64,000 bases of DNA from Paenibacillus lignilyticus. Lineage in GTDB: Bacteria; Bacillota; Bacilli; Paenibacillales; Paenibacillaceae. The position numbers and the translations under genes were made by a program. The notes below the pieces were generated by a model. It was not told the origin of the DNA and did not search any database. It was given only the letters and a program-made list of their open reading frames with translations. Each line of letters opens with the position of its first letter. The first letter of the stretch is position 1. The stretch spans positions 372,001 to 436,000 of the forward strand of contig NZ_JAGKSP010000002.1 of the NCBI RefSeq assembly GCF_017942085.1, given 5' to 3'. Positions 1 through 8,441 of the stretch are shown here, in pieces.

Positions 1-646
1 GGCTAAGCGCCATCCAGCCCCACCATGCGCCGAGGGACATGCTTGTGCCGAACTGCACCGTTTTGTCGCCTTCTTTGATTGTCAGCTTCTGAGCCGCTGC
101 GAGGTAATCGTCCCAGTTCCAGTTCTCGTTCGGGTACGCGACGTTCGCTTTGTCGAACAGGTCTTTGTTATAGTACATGACGAGCGTTTGATAGTTTTCC
201 GGCGCAACATACATGTTGCTGCCATCGAATTTAAACGGCTCGAGCAGCTTCTCGTCGTAGTCGGCCATGTTCAGATCGCGGTCGAAGTAAGGCTGAAGAT
301 TTTTCATAAGTCCTTTTTTGTACCACGCATAGGCGGGCACATCCCAGTAGAACAAGTCTACAGGCGAGTTCGAAGCCAGGGACAGCTCGATTTTCTTGAA
401 CGTTTCGTCCCATGGCAGGAGCGTCATTTTCACTTGAATGTTCGGGTGCGTATCGTTAAAGCGTTTCACTTTATCTTTCTCTTCTTCGTCTAAAGCGGGG
501 CCGTTCGACCAACGGATGAAATTCAGTTCTACCTTCTCATCCTTGCTGCCCGTGTTGCCGTTGTCATTCCCGCCGCAGCCATACAAGACCGTCGACAGTG
601 CCATGACGAGCGTCATAACTAAAGCCAGCTTACGTTTGCGAAACAT
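1..646 (-). CDS. Sugar ABC transporter substrate-binding lipoprotein (C-terminus outside window)
   Basis: The first 215 residues of an extracellular solute-binding protein of the CUT1 sugar family are present; the rest lies beyond base 1. The start is an ATG at 646 with AGAGGGAT upstream. A lipoprotein signal (MFRKRKLALVMTL) ends in a VLYGC lipobox, so the mature protein should be anchored outside the membrane at Cys24. It is the third gene after two permease genes (1567-2481 and 683-1567), which is the usual importer operon, and the LacI regulator upstream probably controls it. The sugar cannot be told from the sequence. Confidence 0.9.
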   Translation of the reverse strand, partial: MFRKRKLALVMTLVMALSTVLYGCGGNDNGNTGSKDEKVELNFIRWSNGPALDEEEKDKVKRFNDTHPNIQVKMTLLPWDETFKKIELSLASNSPVDLFYWDVPAYAWYKKGLMKNLQPYFDRDLNMADYDEKLLEPFKFDGSNMYVAPENYQTLVMYYNKDLFDKANVAYPNENWNWDDYLAAAQKLTIKEGDKTVQFGTSMSLGAWWGWMALS

Positions 647-682
647 ACAGATCCCTCTTTTCTCTGTTTTACGTTATGGTTG

Positions 683-1567
683 TCAACCTTTAACGCCGGT
701 AAATACCATGCCTTTGACGAAAATCTTCTGGCATAGGAAGTACAGAATGACGCATGGAGCGATCGCGTAGAGCGATGCGGCCATCAGGAGATGAAGGTCC
801 GGCGCGCTTCTGGCAGAACCTTGGAAGTAGGACAGTCCGAGCGCCAATGTACGCTTATTCTCATCCGTCAAATAAATGAGCGGTCCCATAAAATCATTCC
901 AAGTACCCATGAACGTGAACACGCCAACCGTAACCAGCACCGGCTTGCTGAGCGGAACCATGATTCGCGCCCATATGCCATAGGTGTTGCAACCGTCTAT
1001 TCGCGCCGAATCCTCGAGCTCGAACGGGATGCCCATGAAGAACTGGCGCATCATGAAGATGAAGAAGGCGCTTCCAAACCAAGCCGGAATGATGAGCGGC
1101 AGGAAGGTGTCTACCCAGCCAAGCTTGTTGAAGAACAGATAAATCGGCACCATCGTGACAGCGCTCGGCAGCATCATTGTGGCCAGCAGCACGAGGAAGA
1201 TGAAATTGCGTCCGGGCGCATTCAGCCTTGAGAAGCCATAGGCGGCGAAGGAGCAAGAGAGCAGCGTTCCAATCATAACGAATACGACAATAATGACCGA
1301 GTTCTGTGTATATAATCCAAACGGAAAAGTCGTAAAAGCTTCCACGTAGTTATGCCATTGCATCGGCTGCGGGATCCACTGCGGCGGGAAGATGTAGACA
1401 TCCGCTTTGAGCTTCAATGAAGTAGACAGCATCCACGCAAAAGGAATCAGAATGACAATCGAGCCGAGGCAGAGCAGCAGATAGCTGAACAGCTTGGACA
1501 CAAGCTCGGACTGACTGCGAGTCAGCTTTCTACGGACAGGCGCATCGTTTGGTGTGATCGTGTTCAT
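683..1567 (-). CDS. Carbohydrate ABC transporter permease, MalG type
   Basis: Inner-membrane permease of a CUT1 importer, 294 residues, with about six membrane segments. The cytoplasmic EAA loop, which contacts the ATPase, is at residues 183-204 (SARIDG core). The protein ends in the FTGVKG-like tail common in this family. The reading frame is open upstream, but the ATG at 1567 is preferred because it overlaps the TAA of the preceding permease as TAATG, a classic coupling arrangement. It probably pairs with the permease at 1567-2481 and the binding protein at 1-646. No ATPase gene is nearby. Confidence 0.92.
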   Translation of the reverse strand: MNTITPNDAPVRRKLTRSQSELVSKLFSYLLLCLGSIVILIPFAWMLSTSLKLKADVYIFPPQWIPQPMQWHNYVEAFTTFPFGLYTQNSVIIVVFVMIGTLLSCSFAAYGFSRLNAPGRNFIFLVLLATMMLPSAVTMVPIYLFFNKLGWVDTFLPLIIPAWFGSAFFIFMMRQFFMGIPFELEDSARIDGCNTYGIWARIMVPLSKPVLVTVGVFTFMGTWNDFMGPLIYLTDENKRTLALGLSYFQGSARSAPDLHLLMAASLYAIAPCVILYFLCQKIFVKGMVFTGVKG

Positions 1568-2481
1568 TATTTTCCCGACCTCCTGTTCCCTTCGTAGAAG
1601 ACCCACATCGGCGATGATTTGAAGATGATTAATGTGAACGCCAGAATGATAAGGAAGAGCACCCAAGCCAGCGCAGACGCATAACCCATTTGCAGATAGT
1701 CAAAAGCATTGCGGTATAAGTACAGCACGCTGAACAGCGTCGCGTTGTTCGGCCCGCCTGCCGTCATGATGAAGCCTTCCGTAAATACTTGGAGCGCCCC
1801 GATAATGCCGGTAATCAGATTGAAGAAAATGACCGGCGACAGCATAGGGATCGTAATATGCCGGAATTGCTTGCGTTTGTTCGCTCCGTCAATCTCGGCT
1901 GCCTCGTACAGATCCGTTGGAATGCCTTGCAGTCCGGCCAGGTAGACCAGCATGCTTCCGCCAACGCCCCATAGTCCCATGATTATGATCGGCGGCAGTG
2001 CCCATTGCTCGTCGATAAACCATTTCGGCCCCTCGAAACCGATTAAACTGATCGCCCAGTTGATTAACCCGAAATCCGGATTGAATATCCACTTCCACAG
2101 CAGCGCAACCGCGACACCCGACATAACCGCTGGCAAGTAGAAGATCGTTCGGAAGAAAAAGATCCCCTTAATGTTCTTGTTGAGCAGCAGTGCCAGTGCC
2201 AGGGAGACGACCAGCCCGAGCGGCACACTTACGACGGAGTAGATCAGCGTTACCTTAAGCGATTGCCAGAACAGAGAGTCTTGGAACAATTCGATATAAT
2301 TGTCCAGCCCTACCCATTTAGGCTTACTCAGAATATCGTAGTCCGTAAAACTGAAATAGGCAGATGCCGCGATTGGCCCCAGCATGAAGAATAACAGGCC
2401 GAGTATCGCGGGACTCATAAATACATACCCATCCAGCGCTTCGCGCCTGGACCGGGTCCACCATTTCTTCTTTGTGTTCAT
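1567..2481 (-). CDS. Carbohydrate ABC transporter permease, MalF type
   Basis: CUT1 importer permease of 304 residues with a normal MalF-like layout: a short cytoplasmic N-terminus, six membrane segments, and an EAA loop at about 190-213 (YEAAEIDGANK). ATG at 2481 follows GGAGGTG by 10 nt. It is the first gene of the transporter operon and lies 140 bp after the LacI gene. A perfect CCGAAACGTTTCGG palindrome lies in that gap. Its stop overlaps the next permease start. Confidence 0.93.
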   Translation of the reverse strand: MNTKKKWWTRSRREALDGYVFMSPAILGLLFFMLGPIAASAYFSFTDYDILSKPKWVGLDNYIELFQDSLFWQSLKVTLIYSVVSVPLGLVVSLALALLLNKNIKGIFFFRTIFYLPAVMSGVAVALLWKWIFNPDFGLINWAISLIGFEGPKWFIDEQWALPPIIIMGLWGVGGSMLVYLAGLQGIPTDLYEAAEIDGANKRKQFRHITIPMLSPVIFFNLITGIIGALQVFTEGFIMTAGGPNNATLFSVLYLYRNAFDYLQMGYASALAWVLFLIILAFTLIIFKSSPMWVFYEGNRRSGK

Positions 2482-2531
2482 ACTCGTCGTTCACCTCCAA
2501 GTTTGTTGGATTTAAACTGATTCTTTATGTT

Positions 2532-2545
2532 CCGAAACGTTTCGG
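2532..2545. promoter_or_regulatory. Predicted LacI-family operator upstream of transporter operon
   Basis: Perfect 14-bp palindrome CCGAAACGTTTCGG, 50 bp upstream of the first permease start. The same core occurs in front of the LacI gene at 3639-3650. LacI regulators bind such CG-centred palindromes, so the neighbouring LacI protein is the likely ligand. A CcpA cre function is less likely because the flanks do not fit well. Confidence 0.75.
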
Positions 2546-2556
2546 ATACCCTTCTG

Positions 2557-2576
2557 AAAAAGAGCGCTGCTGCTCT
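2557..2576 (-). terminator. Intrinsic terminator after LacI gene
   Basis: On the minus strand, AGAGC and GCTCT form a short hairpin around a 6-nt loop and are followed by five T. It lies 28 bp after the LacI stop, so the regulator is probably transcribed apart from the importer operon. Confidence 0.6.
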
Positions 2577-2603
2577 CCTCATTTCGCTCGCTACCACTAG
2601 CTT

Positions 2604-3620
2604 CTAAGGTATCGCTCTCGTGCTCTCTCGGATAATTAATTCATTTTGCAACACTATTTTGCGATCAATTTGGCGGTTCTCCATCATATCGATGACGAGC
2701 TGTGCAGCCTGATAACCCATCTCGTATTTATCTTGGCGGATCGTCGTCAGCTTCGGCGAGCAATAGGCGGCTACCGGGATGTCGTCATAACCGACGATGG
2801 ACAGCGTTTGCGGAACTTGTCGCTTCAGCTTCTCCATTGCACGAAGCGCGCCGAGTACCATCAGGTCACTTGCCGAGAACACCGCCGTGACATCCGGATG
2901 GTTGAGCAGGATGCGATACATCGCCTCGCAGCCGCCGTCTTCGGAGAAGTTGCCGTCGAAGACGAGGTCCGGATCGTATGGGATGCCGGCTTTCTCCAAT
3001 GCCAGCTTGTAGCCCTGCAGCCTTCTGATGCTGACTGCCGCTTCATTATGCCCGTTGATCATCGCGATCTTACGGTGCCCAAGCTCCAGTAGATGATTGA
3101 CCGCTAGTGTTGCCCCGTACACGTTATCTGTCGTGACATGGCCTGCATTCTTGCTTTCGACCGGAATGTCGATGAGCACACAAGGGAAATCGGCTTTGCG
3201 CACAATCTCCTCCAGATACGGATCATTCACCCTTAGACCGAACACGATCGCGCCGTCAACCCCTCGCTCCTTGCACAGATCCGAATAGGATTTCTTCAGC
3301 TGTTTCTTGGAGCTTGTGCTGAACAGCAAAATATCATAATCGAGCATCGTCGAGCGGTCATTGATGCCGCACAAGATTTCGTACGCGAGCGCATCCTTGA
3401 CGCCTTCCCGGTTAATATCCGAGATGATGACGCCGATCGTTCTTGATTTCTTCATCACCAGACTTCTGGCAGCAGCGCTGGGCCGATAGTTCAATTTCTC
3501 GGCGGCCTGCTTAATTTTCTTGCGAGTCTCTTCATTGACGTCGCTGTATCCGTTAAGCGCTCTTGATACAGTCGTAACCGACAATCCCGTTGCTTTAGCC
3601 AGGTCTTTAATGGTGGTCAC
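2604..3620 (-). CDS. LacI-family transcriptional regulator
   Basis: DNA-binding sugar-responsive repressor, 338 residues. The N-terminal helix-turn-helix (TIKDLAKATGLSVTTVSRAL) and hinge are followed by a periplasmic-binding-protein-like effector domain (VIISDINREG to the C-terminus). The GTG at 3620 is chosen because the GAGG ribosome site is 11 nt away; a GTG at 3629 has only 2 nt spacing. A CGAAACGTTTCG palindrome just upstream suggests autoregulation, and the same palindrome precedes the importer genes downstream. Confidence 0.93.
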   Translation of the reverse strand: MTTIKDLAKATGLSVTTVSRALNGYSDVNEETRKKIKQAAEKLNYRPSAAARSLVMKKSRTIGVIISDINREGVKDALAYEILCGINDRSTMLDYDILLFSTSSKKQLKKSYSDLCKERGVDGAIVFGLRVNDPYLEEIVRKADFPCVLIDIPVESKNAGHVTTDNVYGATLAVNHLLELGHRKIAMINGHNEAAVSIRRLQGYKLALEKAGIPYDPDLVFDGNFSEDGGCEAMYRILLNHPDVTAVFSASDLMVLGALRAMEKLKRQVPQTLSIVGYDDIPVAAYCSPKLTTIRQDKYEMGYQAAQLVIDMMENRQIDRKIVLQNELIIRESTRAIP

Positions 3621-3638
3621 AACCTGCACATCCTCTAT

Positions 3639-3650
3639 CGAAACGTTTCG
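3639..3650. promoter_or_regulatory. Predicted autoregulatory LacI operator
   Basis: Perfect palindrome CGAAACGTTTCG, 19 bp before the preferred LacI start and a close match to the site at 2532-2545. It probably overlaps the promoter region of the regulator gene. Confidence 0.7.
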
Positions 3651-3790
3651 GATTGATTATGGACTCAGTATAGGTCAAAATGACAGCGTTTGCAATAGCT
3701 AATTTAGTGGACAACTACTAGGGATCGACAGGCCGATTGTCCGCTAGTTTACCCGCTGATGTGTGGATCTGGGGGCTGCTCTTTTGTTAT

Positions 3791-3892
3791 GAACGGTAAC
3801 CAGTTCCTCTCTTGCTGCTACTTCACCGGTTTCCCACCATTGAGCGGTAACCAGTTCCTCTCTTAGTGCTGCTTTGCCAATTTCCCACTATT
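3791..3892. repeat. Two-copy 51-bp intergenic repeat, GAGCGGTAACC family
   Basis: Two tandem units begin at 3791 and 3842 with GARCGGTAACCAGTTCCTCT and continue with a diverged CTGCT...TTTCCCAC tail. Each core can fold as a small hairpin (GGTAAC against GTTCC, closed by GAG and CTC). Related cores occur at 7235-7315. The 330-bp gap 3630-3959 otherwise holds only the operator and a terminator. Confidence 0.8.
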
Positions 3893-3902
3893 TGAGTATA
3901 CA

Positions 3903-3951
3903 AAAGAGCCATCTCAAAAGTTGCCCTGCACACTTTTGAGATAGCTCTTGA
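3903..3951 (-). terminator. Intrinsic terminator of MDR operon
   Basis: A 17-bp stem with one mismatch joins AAGAGCCATCTCAAAAG to CTTTTGAGATAGCTCTT, and the minus-strand side is followed by TTTTG. It lies 9 bp after the 3960 stop. Its inner TCTCAAAAG arm also occurs in the terminator at 24190-24236. Confidence 0.8.
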
Positions 3952-3959
3952 AAGATAAT

Positions 3960-4964
3960 CTACACCTGCCGCCAGTCCAAAATGACGCCTAAGCATGGAC
4001 TCTTCGGAGCGGTAATTAGCTCCCATGCTTCGGCGGCATCGGTGGCAGGAAACCGATGGGTGATGAGCTGCTCCGTCGTCAGCCAACCTTCTCCAATGGC
4101 CGCAATTGTAGCTGCCATTCGTTCTGCCGACCAGCCTGAAGGGGTATGAAGCGTGATCTCCTGCTCGCGCAGCTTCTGGATATCGATCAGGCCCGCTTCG
4201 CCTAAGTAGCCTGCCGAAACAAGGTGGCTGTCATGTTTCATTAGCGGCTGCAGCTTGCGGAACGTTTCGAGGCTGCCCACTGTGTCGATCACAATGGCGA
4301 GCTGCTTATTCTCACTCTCGAGCACTTGAACGGGATCGCTGTTATGGCCATTGAGCGGAATGGCATAACCGCCTGCAAGAGCAAGCTTCAACCGCTCCTC
4401 CCGATGCCCGAGCAGATACACCTGCGCGCCGCGATGAGCCAGTGTTTGTGCTGCCCATTGGCCAACGAGCCCGTCGCCGATAACAACCGCGATGTCGCCT
4501 GCTGTGACCGGCGGCCGCATACCGCAGTTATAGCCGACTTGCGTCAGCACCGTACCGGAGTAAGCTAGCGGCTCCGGCCCATCCTCCGATAACTTCCACA
4601 CTTGGGAGCCATCTGTAACGGACGGATTAATATGCCCGCCAAAATCAAAGTACATGCCGTCAACTTTGCTGACGGAAGCGAATACGCGGTCACCGGCTTT
4701 TACATGTGTAACCTCTGCACCAGCCGAGATGACTCGCCCTACCTTTTGATAACCTGGTACATGCGGGAAAGGCCAAGGCCCCCCTTCCGTGTACGGAACC
4801 TCTCCTGAAATACGCTCCCCACGGAAGAAGGACGATTCGGTCCCGATGCTGATCCAGGAATATTCGAGCTCAATGACAACATCACGGTCAGTCGGTTCAG
4901 GCACTTCTACGGTTCGAACGCTTACCACTTCTTTTGTTTCGAATACGACTGCCAATGCTTTCAT
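3960..4964 (-). CDS. MDR-superfamily dehydrogenase, zinc-site-deficient (BchC-like)
   Basis: Medium-chain dehydrogenase/reductase, 334 residues, starting at an ATG preceded by CAGGAGG at 9 nt. It has a GroES-like N-terminal half and a Rossmann nucleotide-binding half (GDGLVGQWAAQ). The usual catalytic zinc cysteine is replaced by the ISIGTES segment and the GHE motif is replaced by GYQKVG. This pattern is typical of BchC-like and other non-zinc MDR enzymes. It lies 1 nt after the 4966-5916 MDR gene, so the two are co-transcribed and may act in consecutive redox steps on a sugar or polyol. The substrate is unknown. Confidence 0.85.
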   Translation of the reverse strand: MKALAVVFETKEVVSVRTVEVPEPTDRDVVIELEYSWISIGTESSFFRGERISGEVPYTEGGPWPFPHVPGYQKVGRVISAGAEVTHVKAGDRVFASVSKVDGMYFDFGGHINPSVTDGSQVWKLSEDGPEPLAYSGTVLTQVGYNCGMRPPVTAGDIAVVIGDGLVGQWAAQTLAHRGAQVYLLGHREERLKLALAGGYAIPLNGHNSDPVQVLESENKQLAIVIDTVGSLETFRKLQPLMKHDSHLVSAGYLGEAGLIDIQKLREQEITLHTPSGWSAERMAATIAAIGEGWLTTEQLITHRFPATDAAEAWELITAPKSPCLGVILDWRQV

Positions 4965-4965
4965 A

Positions 4966-5916
4966 TTAGAAATCCTCCTGTACATTGAAGCAAATCTTGA
5001 TCGCTTTCTGCGCCTTTAGAAGCTCTACACCGCGCTTGTACTCCTTAAAAGAGAGCTCCTCGGTTTGCAAACATTCCGTGTTGAAGGCCGGATTGCTTAG
5101 TGCGTCCAGCAGCAGATGGCGGTCCCGCTTCGTAACGGGATGATAACGATAGGATTCCAATCGTGTCCCCTTGTACCAATACGATTCCGGGTAGGTGATA
5201 TTGCCCTTAAGCACGCCGAAGATAATGACATGCTCGTCGGTACGGTCAAGCACGTTCTGCACGGATGCCGAATAGCCTACGCAATCATAACCCAGATCGA
5301 ATCTTCGGTCTCCGAGATCATCCGCATGTACCGCCTCGCCTTGCAGGGATAGCCCTTTTATATATTCAACGCGCTCTCTGTTCACATCGATCGCTGTCAC
5401 TTTTGCTCCCCATAGCGATGCAAGCTGCATCGCCAGAATGCCCGCAGGGCCGAGGCCAGCTACCAACAGCGTCTTGCCTTGCAATTCATCGAACTGATCT
5501 AGCCCGTACATCACGCATTTAAGCAGCTCCGACGAAACGGCGCGCTTATCCGAAATGTGGTCCGGCAGCTTCAACAGATCGTTCTCCCGATAAGCCATGA
5601 ACTGTGCGTACGCACCAAAACCTGGCGAAACATGCTCCAGAGCCACTACGCGATCGCCGGGAGCGAAGCCTTGTACGCTTGAGCCGACCGCCTCCACTAC
5701 ACCTACCGCTTCATGACCGGGGAAACCCGGGGGCAGTGGATAATCCGGCTGACGATTCTGGATGAACATATCCTTACCGCCCATCATGTGCAGATCCCAG
5801 CGGGGGCAGGTCGCTACGAGATGGATGCGGACGAGCACTTGATCATCCTTGATTTCGGGTACAGGCACTTCAATCGATTCATACTGGTGCACACCTGTAA
5901 TTTGGATCGCTTTCAT
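4966..5916 (-). CDS. Zinc-type MDR alcohol/polyol dehydrogenase
   Basis: MDR dehydrogenase of 316 residues. It shows the candidate zinc ligands Cys in ATCPRWD and the GHEAVG motif, plus a Rossmann GLGPAG motif. The four-cysteine structural zinc lobe is missing, which makes it shorter than classical 340-350-residue enzymes. ATG at 5916 has AAGGAG 10 nt upstream. It is the first gene of a two-gene operon with the BchC-like partner and is divergent from an AraC regulator. A palindrome resembling cre lies about 60 bp upstream. Confidence 0.87.
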   Translation of the reverse strand: MKAIQITGVHQYESIEVPVPEIKDDQVLVRIHLVATCPRWDLHMMGGKDMFIQNRQPDYPLPPGFPGHEAVGVVEAVGSSVQGFAPGDRVVALEHVSPGFGAYAQFMAYRENDLLKLPDHISDKRAVSSELLKCVMYGLDQFDELQGKTLLVAGLGPAGILAMQLASLWGAKVTAIDVNRERVEYIKGLSLQGEAVHADDLGDRRFDLGYDCVGYSASVQNVLDRTDEHVIIFGVLKGNITYPESYWYKGTRLESYRYHPVTKRDRHLLLDALSNPAFNTECLQTEELSFKEYKRGVELLKAQKAIKICFNVQEDF

Positions 5917-5973
5917 GTGCGTTCATCTCCTTATGGCCGAGCCGTTTTTTTGGCTGGTCCTGTTACTACTTAG

Positions 5974-5988
5974 AATAAGCGCTTACAA
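5974..5988. promoter_or_regulatory. cre-like palindrome (possible CcpA site)
   Basis: Contains the perfect palindrome TAAGCGCTTA (5976-5985). Read on the minus strand as TGTAAGCGCTTATT, it fits most of the Bacillota cre consensus except the last two bases. It lies between the divergent MDR operon and the AraC gene, so carbon catabolite control is plausible. Confidence 0.55.
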
Positions 5989-6111
5989 GCATGTTGTCTT
6001 TGCACTCTATAGTGATGGTGAACGCAATGCGATGCATTTCACCCGTTTACGGGCATTGTGGCGCATGATATGATTTGCACATCATTGACATGTTGAAAGC
6101 GGGGGCATCAG

Positions 6112-6924
6112 ATGAGGATTCGAAAACATGGCTTGGCTGAGGTTGAAGGCGGTGTCGGCAGCCGCGCCGGAGGCGTTCATCCGTATGGGGAGCTGCTCTG
6201 CATTACGGAGGGCGAGGCTGATCTGGAATGGTCGGGCATGACGTACCATGCGAACGGAACTGCTTTGTTTGTCATTTTGCCGAATACGCCTCATCAGCTT
6301 GTTCAACGGTCTCATCGACTTTGCTATTGGTTCGTCGAATTTCATGAAGAGGATGCCGCTGCGCTGCCGAGTGTGGATCTGATTTATCGCTGGAACAGCA
6401 TGCAATCGGACATTAGTTGGAGCAGCGCGCCTTATCCGGCGCTGCGCGCTGCTTTTGAGGCAGTCCGCATGCTGATGATGGCGGAAACCTCGTTTGCCCC
6501 TGCTATTTTTCAAGAAGCGCTCCTCTCGGATTTACATAAGCTGCTAGTATTTATCCCGAATATCACGGCATTGACGCCGCAGGCTCCCAGCTACTCCTCG
6601 GGAGAGATGCTCGTCACGGAGGTGCTGCGTTTCTTGGAATCGGTCTTCCCACAATCGATTTCGCTGCAGACGATCGCCGATTACACCCACTACAATCCTT
6701 CCTATCTCGTGCGCCTGTTCCGGCAGCATACCGGAAAGACACCGTTCAGCTACTTAAACGAGTTGCGACTTGCTGCTGCTTCCCAGTATCTGCTGCATTC
6801 CGATATGACCGTGCAGCATGTCTCTCAAGCATGCGGCTTTCAGAGCATTCACTATTTCAGCCGCACCTTCAAAAAACAATTCGGCATGTCGCCCAGCGAA
6901 TGGCGAAAGCCGTCGCGGACTTGA
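6112..6924 (+). CDS. AraC-family regulator with N-terminal cupin
   Basis: Regulator of 270 residues. The N-terminal third is a sugar-sensing cupin-like domain (HPYGELLCITEGEADL), and the C-terminal 100 residues carry two helix-turn-helix motifs (ISLQTIADYTHYNPSYLVRL and MTVQHVSQACGFQSIHYFSR). It is transcribed away from the MDR pair across a 195-bp region with a cre-like site, so it probably controls that operon. There is no REC domain, so it should respond directly to a ligand. Confidence 0.9.
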   Translation: MRIRKHGLAEVEGGVGSRAGGVHPYGELLCITEGEADLEWSGMTYHANGTALFVILPNTPHQLVQRSHRLCYWFVEFHEEDAAALPSVDLIYRWNSMQSDISWSSAPYPALRAAFEAVRMLMMAETSFAPAIFQEALLSDLHKLLVFIPNITALTPQAPSYSSGEMLVTEVLRFLESVFPQSISLQTIADYTHYNPSYLVRLFRQHTGKTPFSYLNELRLAAASQYLLHSDMTVQHVSQACGFQSIHYFSRTFKKQFGMSPSEWRKPSRT

Positions 6925-6948
6925 ATTCGGTAGAAATATAATAGACAG

Positions 6949-6972
6949 AGAGTCGGTTAATCCGATTCTCTG
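6949..6972. repeat. Single GAGAGTCGG-type hairpin
   Basis: AGAGAGTCGG and TCCGATTCTCT pair around a TTAA loop just after the AraC stop. There is no T-run, so it is a weak terminator. Its GAGAGTCGG arm matches the hairpins in the array at 46728-47270, and it may be a dispersed member of that family. Confidence 0.5.
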
Positions 6973-7033
6973 CCCAGATGAGCTGCTTGTCTATTAAGCA
7001 TGTATGGCGATTGTTTGCTGCTTCGCTGCTCGA

Positions 7034-7175
7034 CCAATGTAGATCCCCAGGTGTGCTACTTTCTCCATTTCCCCCACATTGCCGCCAATGTAGATCCCTA
7101 GATGTGCTACTTTCTAACAATTCCCCACATCCGCCAATGTAGCTCCCCAGATGAGCTACTTGTCTATCAAGCATC
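7034..7175. repeat. Tandem 50-bp repeat, TGTAGATC family (three units)
   Basis: Units start with CCAATGTAG at 7034, 7085 and 7134 (spacing 51 and 49). The core CCAATGTAGATCCCCAGGTG is followed by GCTACTT. The last unit forms GTAGCTC/GAGCTAC, so each core is a small inverted repeat. A partial further copy lies at 6970-7020. A second array of the same family is at 16826-17010. Together with the GAGCGGTAACC repeats at 7235-7315 this fills most of the 527-bp gap; no gene is visible there. Confidence 0.85.
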
Positions 7176-7234
7176 TTTTGCGGTTGTATGCTGCTCCGAG
7201 TTTGACCCTGTGAGATCCCCGACTCGGCAACCTA

Positions 7235-7315
7235 TGAGCGGTAACCAGTACCTCTCATCCGCTCAAAGCATCCATTGTACGCTCATGAGCGGTATCCAAT
7301 ACCAACATTTTCGCT
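7235..7315. repeat. GAGCGGTAACC-family hairpin repeats
   Basis: Two cores, ATGAGCGGTAACCAGTACCT near 7234 and ATGAGCGGTATCCAATACCA near 7284, are about 50 bp apart and each folds as GGTA(T)/(A)TACC. They match the pair at 3791-3864. Confidence 0.7.
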
Positions 7316-7400
7316 ACACGCCTGGGTGAGCTGGCACGCTGCCTCCGGTGCCATGCCCGCACCTCAACAGCCTCTCCGAAAAAGAGCAGCGACGAAACGC

Positions 7401-7434
7401 AGAAAGCACCTGACCTCTTGGTCAGGTGCTTTCT
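7401..7434 (-). terminator. Hairpin after PhyH gene
   Basis: Perfect 15-bp stem AGAAAGCACCTGACC / GGTCAGGTGCTTTCT with a 4-nt loop, 17 bp after the 7452 stop on the minus strand. The T-run is poor, but stem strength and position support termination. Confidence 0.7.
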
Positions 7435-7451
7435 GCTGCTCTAATTCGCTA

Positions 7452-8282
7452 TTAGTAAGGCTTGATGACTTCAGCGCCGATCTTCTGCTTGCGAACCAGC
7501 TGCTTCGCGCGATCGGAGAATTGATCGTACGTCTCTTGCGGGATTTGAAGGCCGCCTTGGTAAGGAGCCGTTGATGTAGACGAGTAGATCAACGCAATGT
7601 TCGGTCTTGGCTTATCGGAGCGATTCGGCGTGCCGCGGTGCCACATGCGGTCGTCACGAATCATGATGGAGCCGGCAGGCATATGGGCTTTGAAAGAAAG
7701 CATATGCGGAGCAAGCTCGGGCTTGTTCACCACTTTGCAGCTGTACCAGCTGTCCGGATGCAGGTGCGTACCGCCTGGCCATACTTCCATCGGACCGTTC
7801 TCGTCATTGACGTCTACGAGCGGGTAGTTCACGACCAGGTTCGTAATGGGCACGTTCACGCCAAAACGGCTTCCGAATCGAGCGCCCATGTCGGCGTGGA
7901 CGTCTTGCGACTTGGTGCCTTTAGGCATCGACGTGTTTGATGCAAAATAAGTAAGCTCGCAATCGGAGCCTAGAATTTGATCCACAATATCCATGACAAA
8001 CGGATGCGCAATGAGCGATTCATCGCAGAACGGCTGCTCAAACGGCAAATACATGCCGATGTGATTCGTGCCATCATGGAAGCCTTCTTCGAGGCTGAAT
8101 TCGTTCTTCGCCATGAAGCCTTCGAGAAAATCGCCGATTCTGTTGTTCAATTGATCGATTTGCGTCCGTGGCAGCACTTCTTCAATCAACACATAACCAT
8201 TTACTTGAATTAACTGCACAGCCAGCTCAATTGTCGCGGGCAACAATTTACCGGATGCTAATTCTTCTGCACTAACTCTCAC
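7452..8282 (-). CDS. Phytanoyl-CoA dioxygenase (PhyH) family protein
   Basis: Predicted Fe(II)/2-oxoglutarate-dependent oxygenase of 276 residues. The iron-binding HxD is seen in SQDVHADMG, and the distal His with a 2-oxoglutarate-binding Arg in MWHRGTPNRSDKPR. The start is a GTG at 8282 with a weak GGATGGGA site. It lies between a GH116 glycosidase and the AraC/MDR genes, so it probably hydroxylates a sugar-derived or small metabolite rather than phytanoyl-CoA. A strong hairpin follows it. Confidence 0.88.
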   Translation of the reverse strand: MRVSAEELASGKLLPATIELAVQLIQVNGYVLIEEVLPRTQIDQLNNRIGDFLEGFMAKNEFSLEEGFHDGTNHIGMYLPFEQPFCDESLIAHPFVMDIVDQILGSDCELTYFASNTSMPKGTKSQDVHADMGARFGSRFGVNVPITNLVVNYPLVDVNDENGPMEVWPGGTHLHPDSWYSCKVVNKPELAPHMLSFKAHMPAGSIMIRDDRMWHRGTPNRSDKPRPNIALIYSSTSTAPYQGGLQIPQETYDQFSDRAKQLVRKQKIGAEVIKPY

Positions 8283-8370
8283 TTTATCCCATCCAATCTG
8301 TTTAGCTTTGGTAAGAACGCGCTTGCTAAGCTATAAAATAACAAATTCATTCCTACTTGGAAAGCATTAA

Positions 8371-8392
8371 TTGGTGAAACGGCGTTCACCAA
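8371..8392. promoter_or_regulatory. Imperfect palindrome upstream of PhyH gene
   Basis: TTGGTGAA and TTCACCAA flank a 6-nt centre in the gap between the GH116 stop and the PhyH start. There is no T-run, so it is more likely an operator than a terminator. The ligand is unknown. Confidence 0.4.
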
Positions 8393-8441
8393 ACTGCAGA
8401 TGAGACATGGAGTTGCAGCTCCCCTAAGATGCCGCTATTCT

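Noticed and set aside
4258..4272. GGAACGTTTCGAGG as a third LacI operator
   Set aside because: It is inside a coding region and is not a full palindrome. The match is probably chance.
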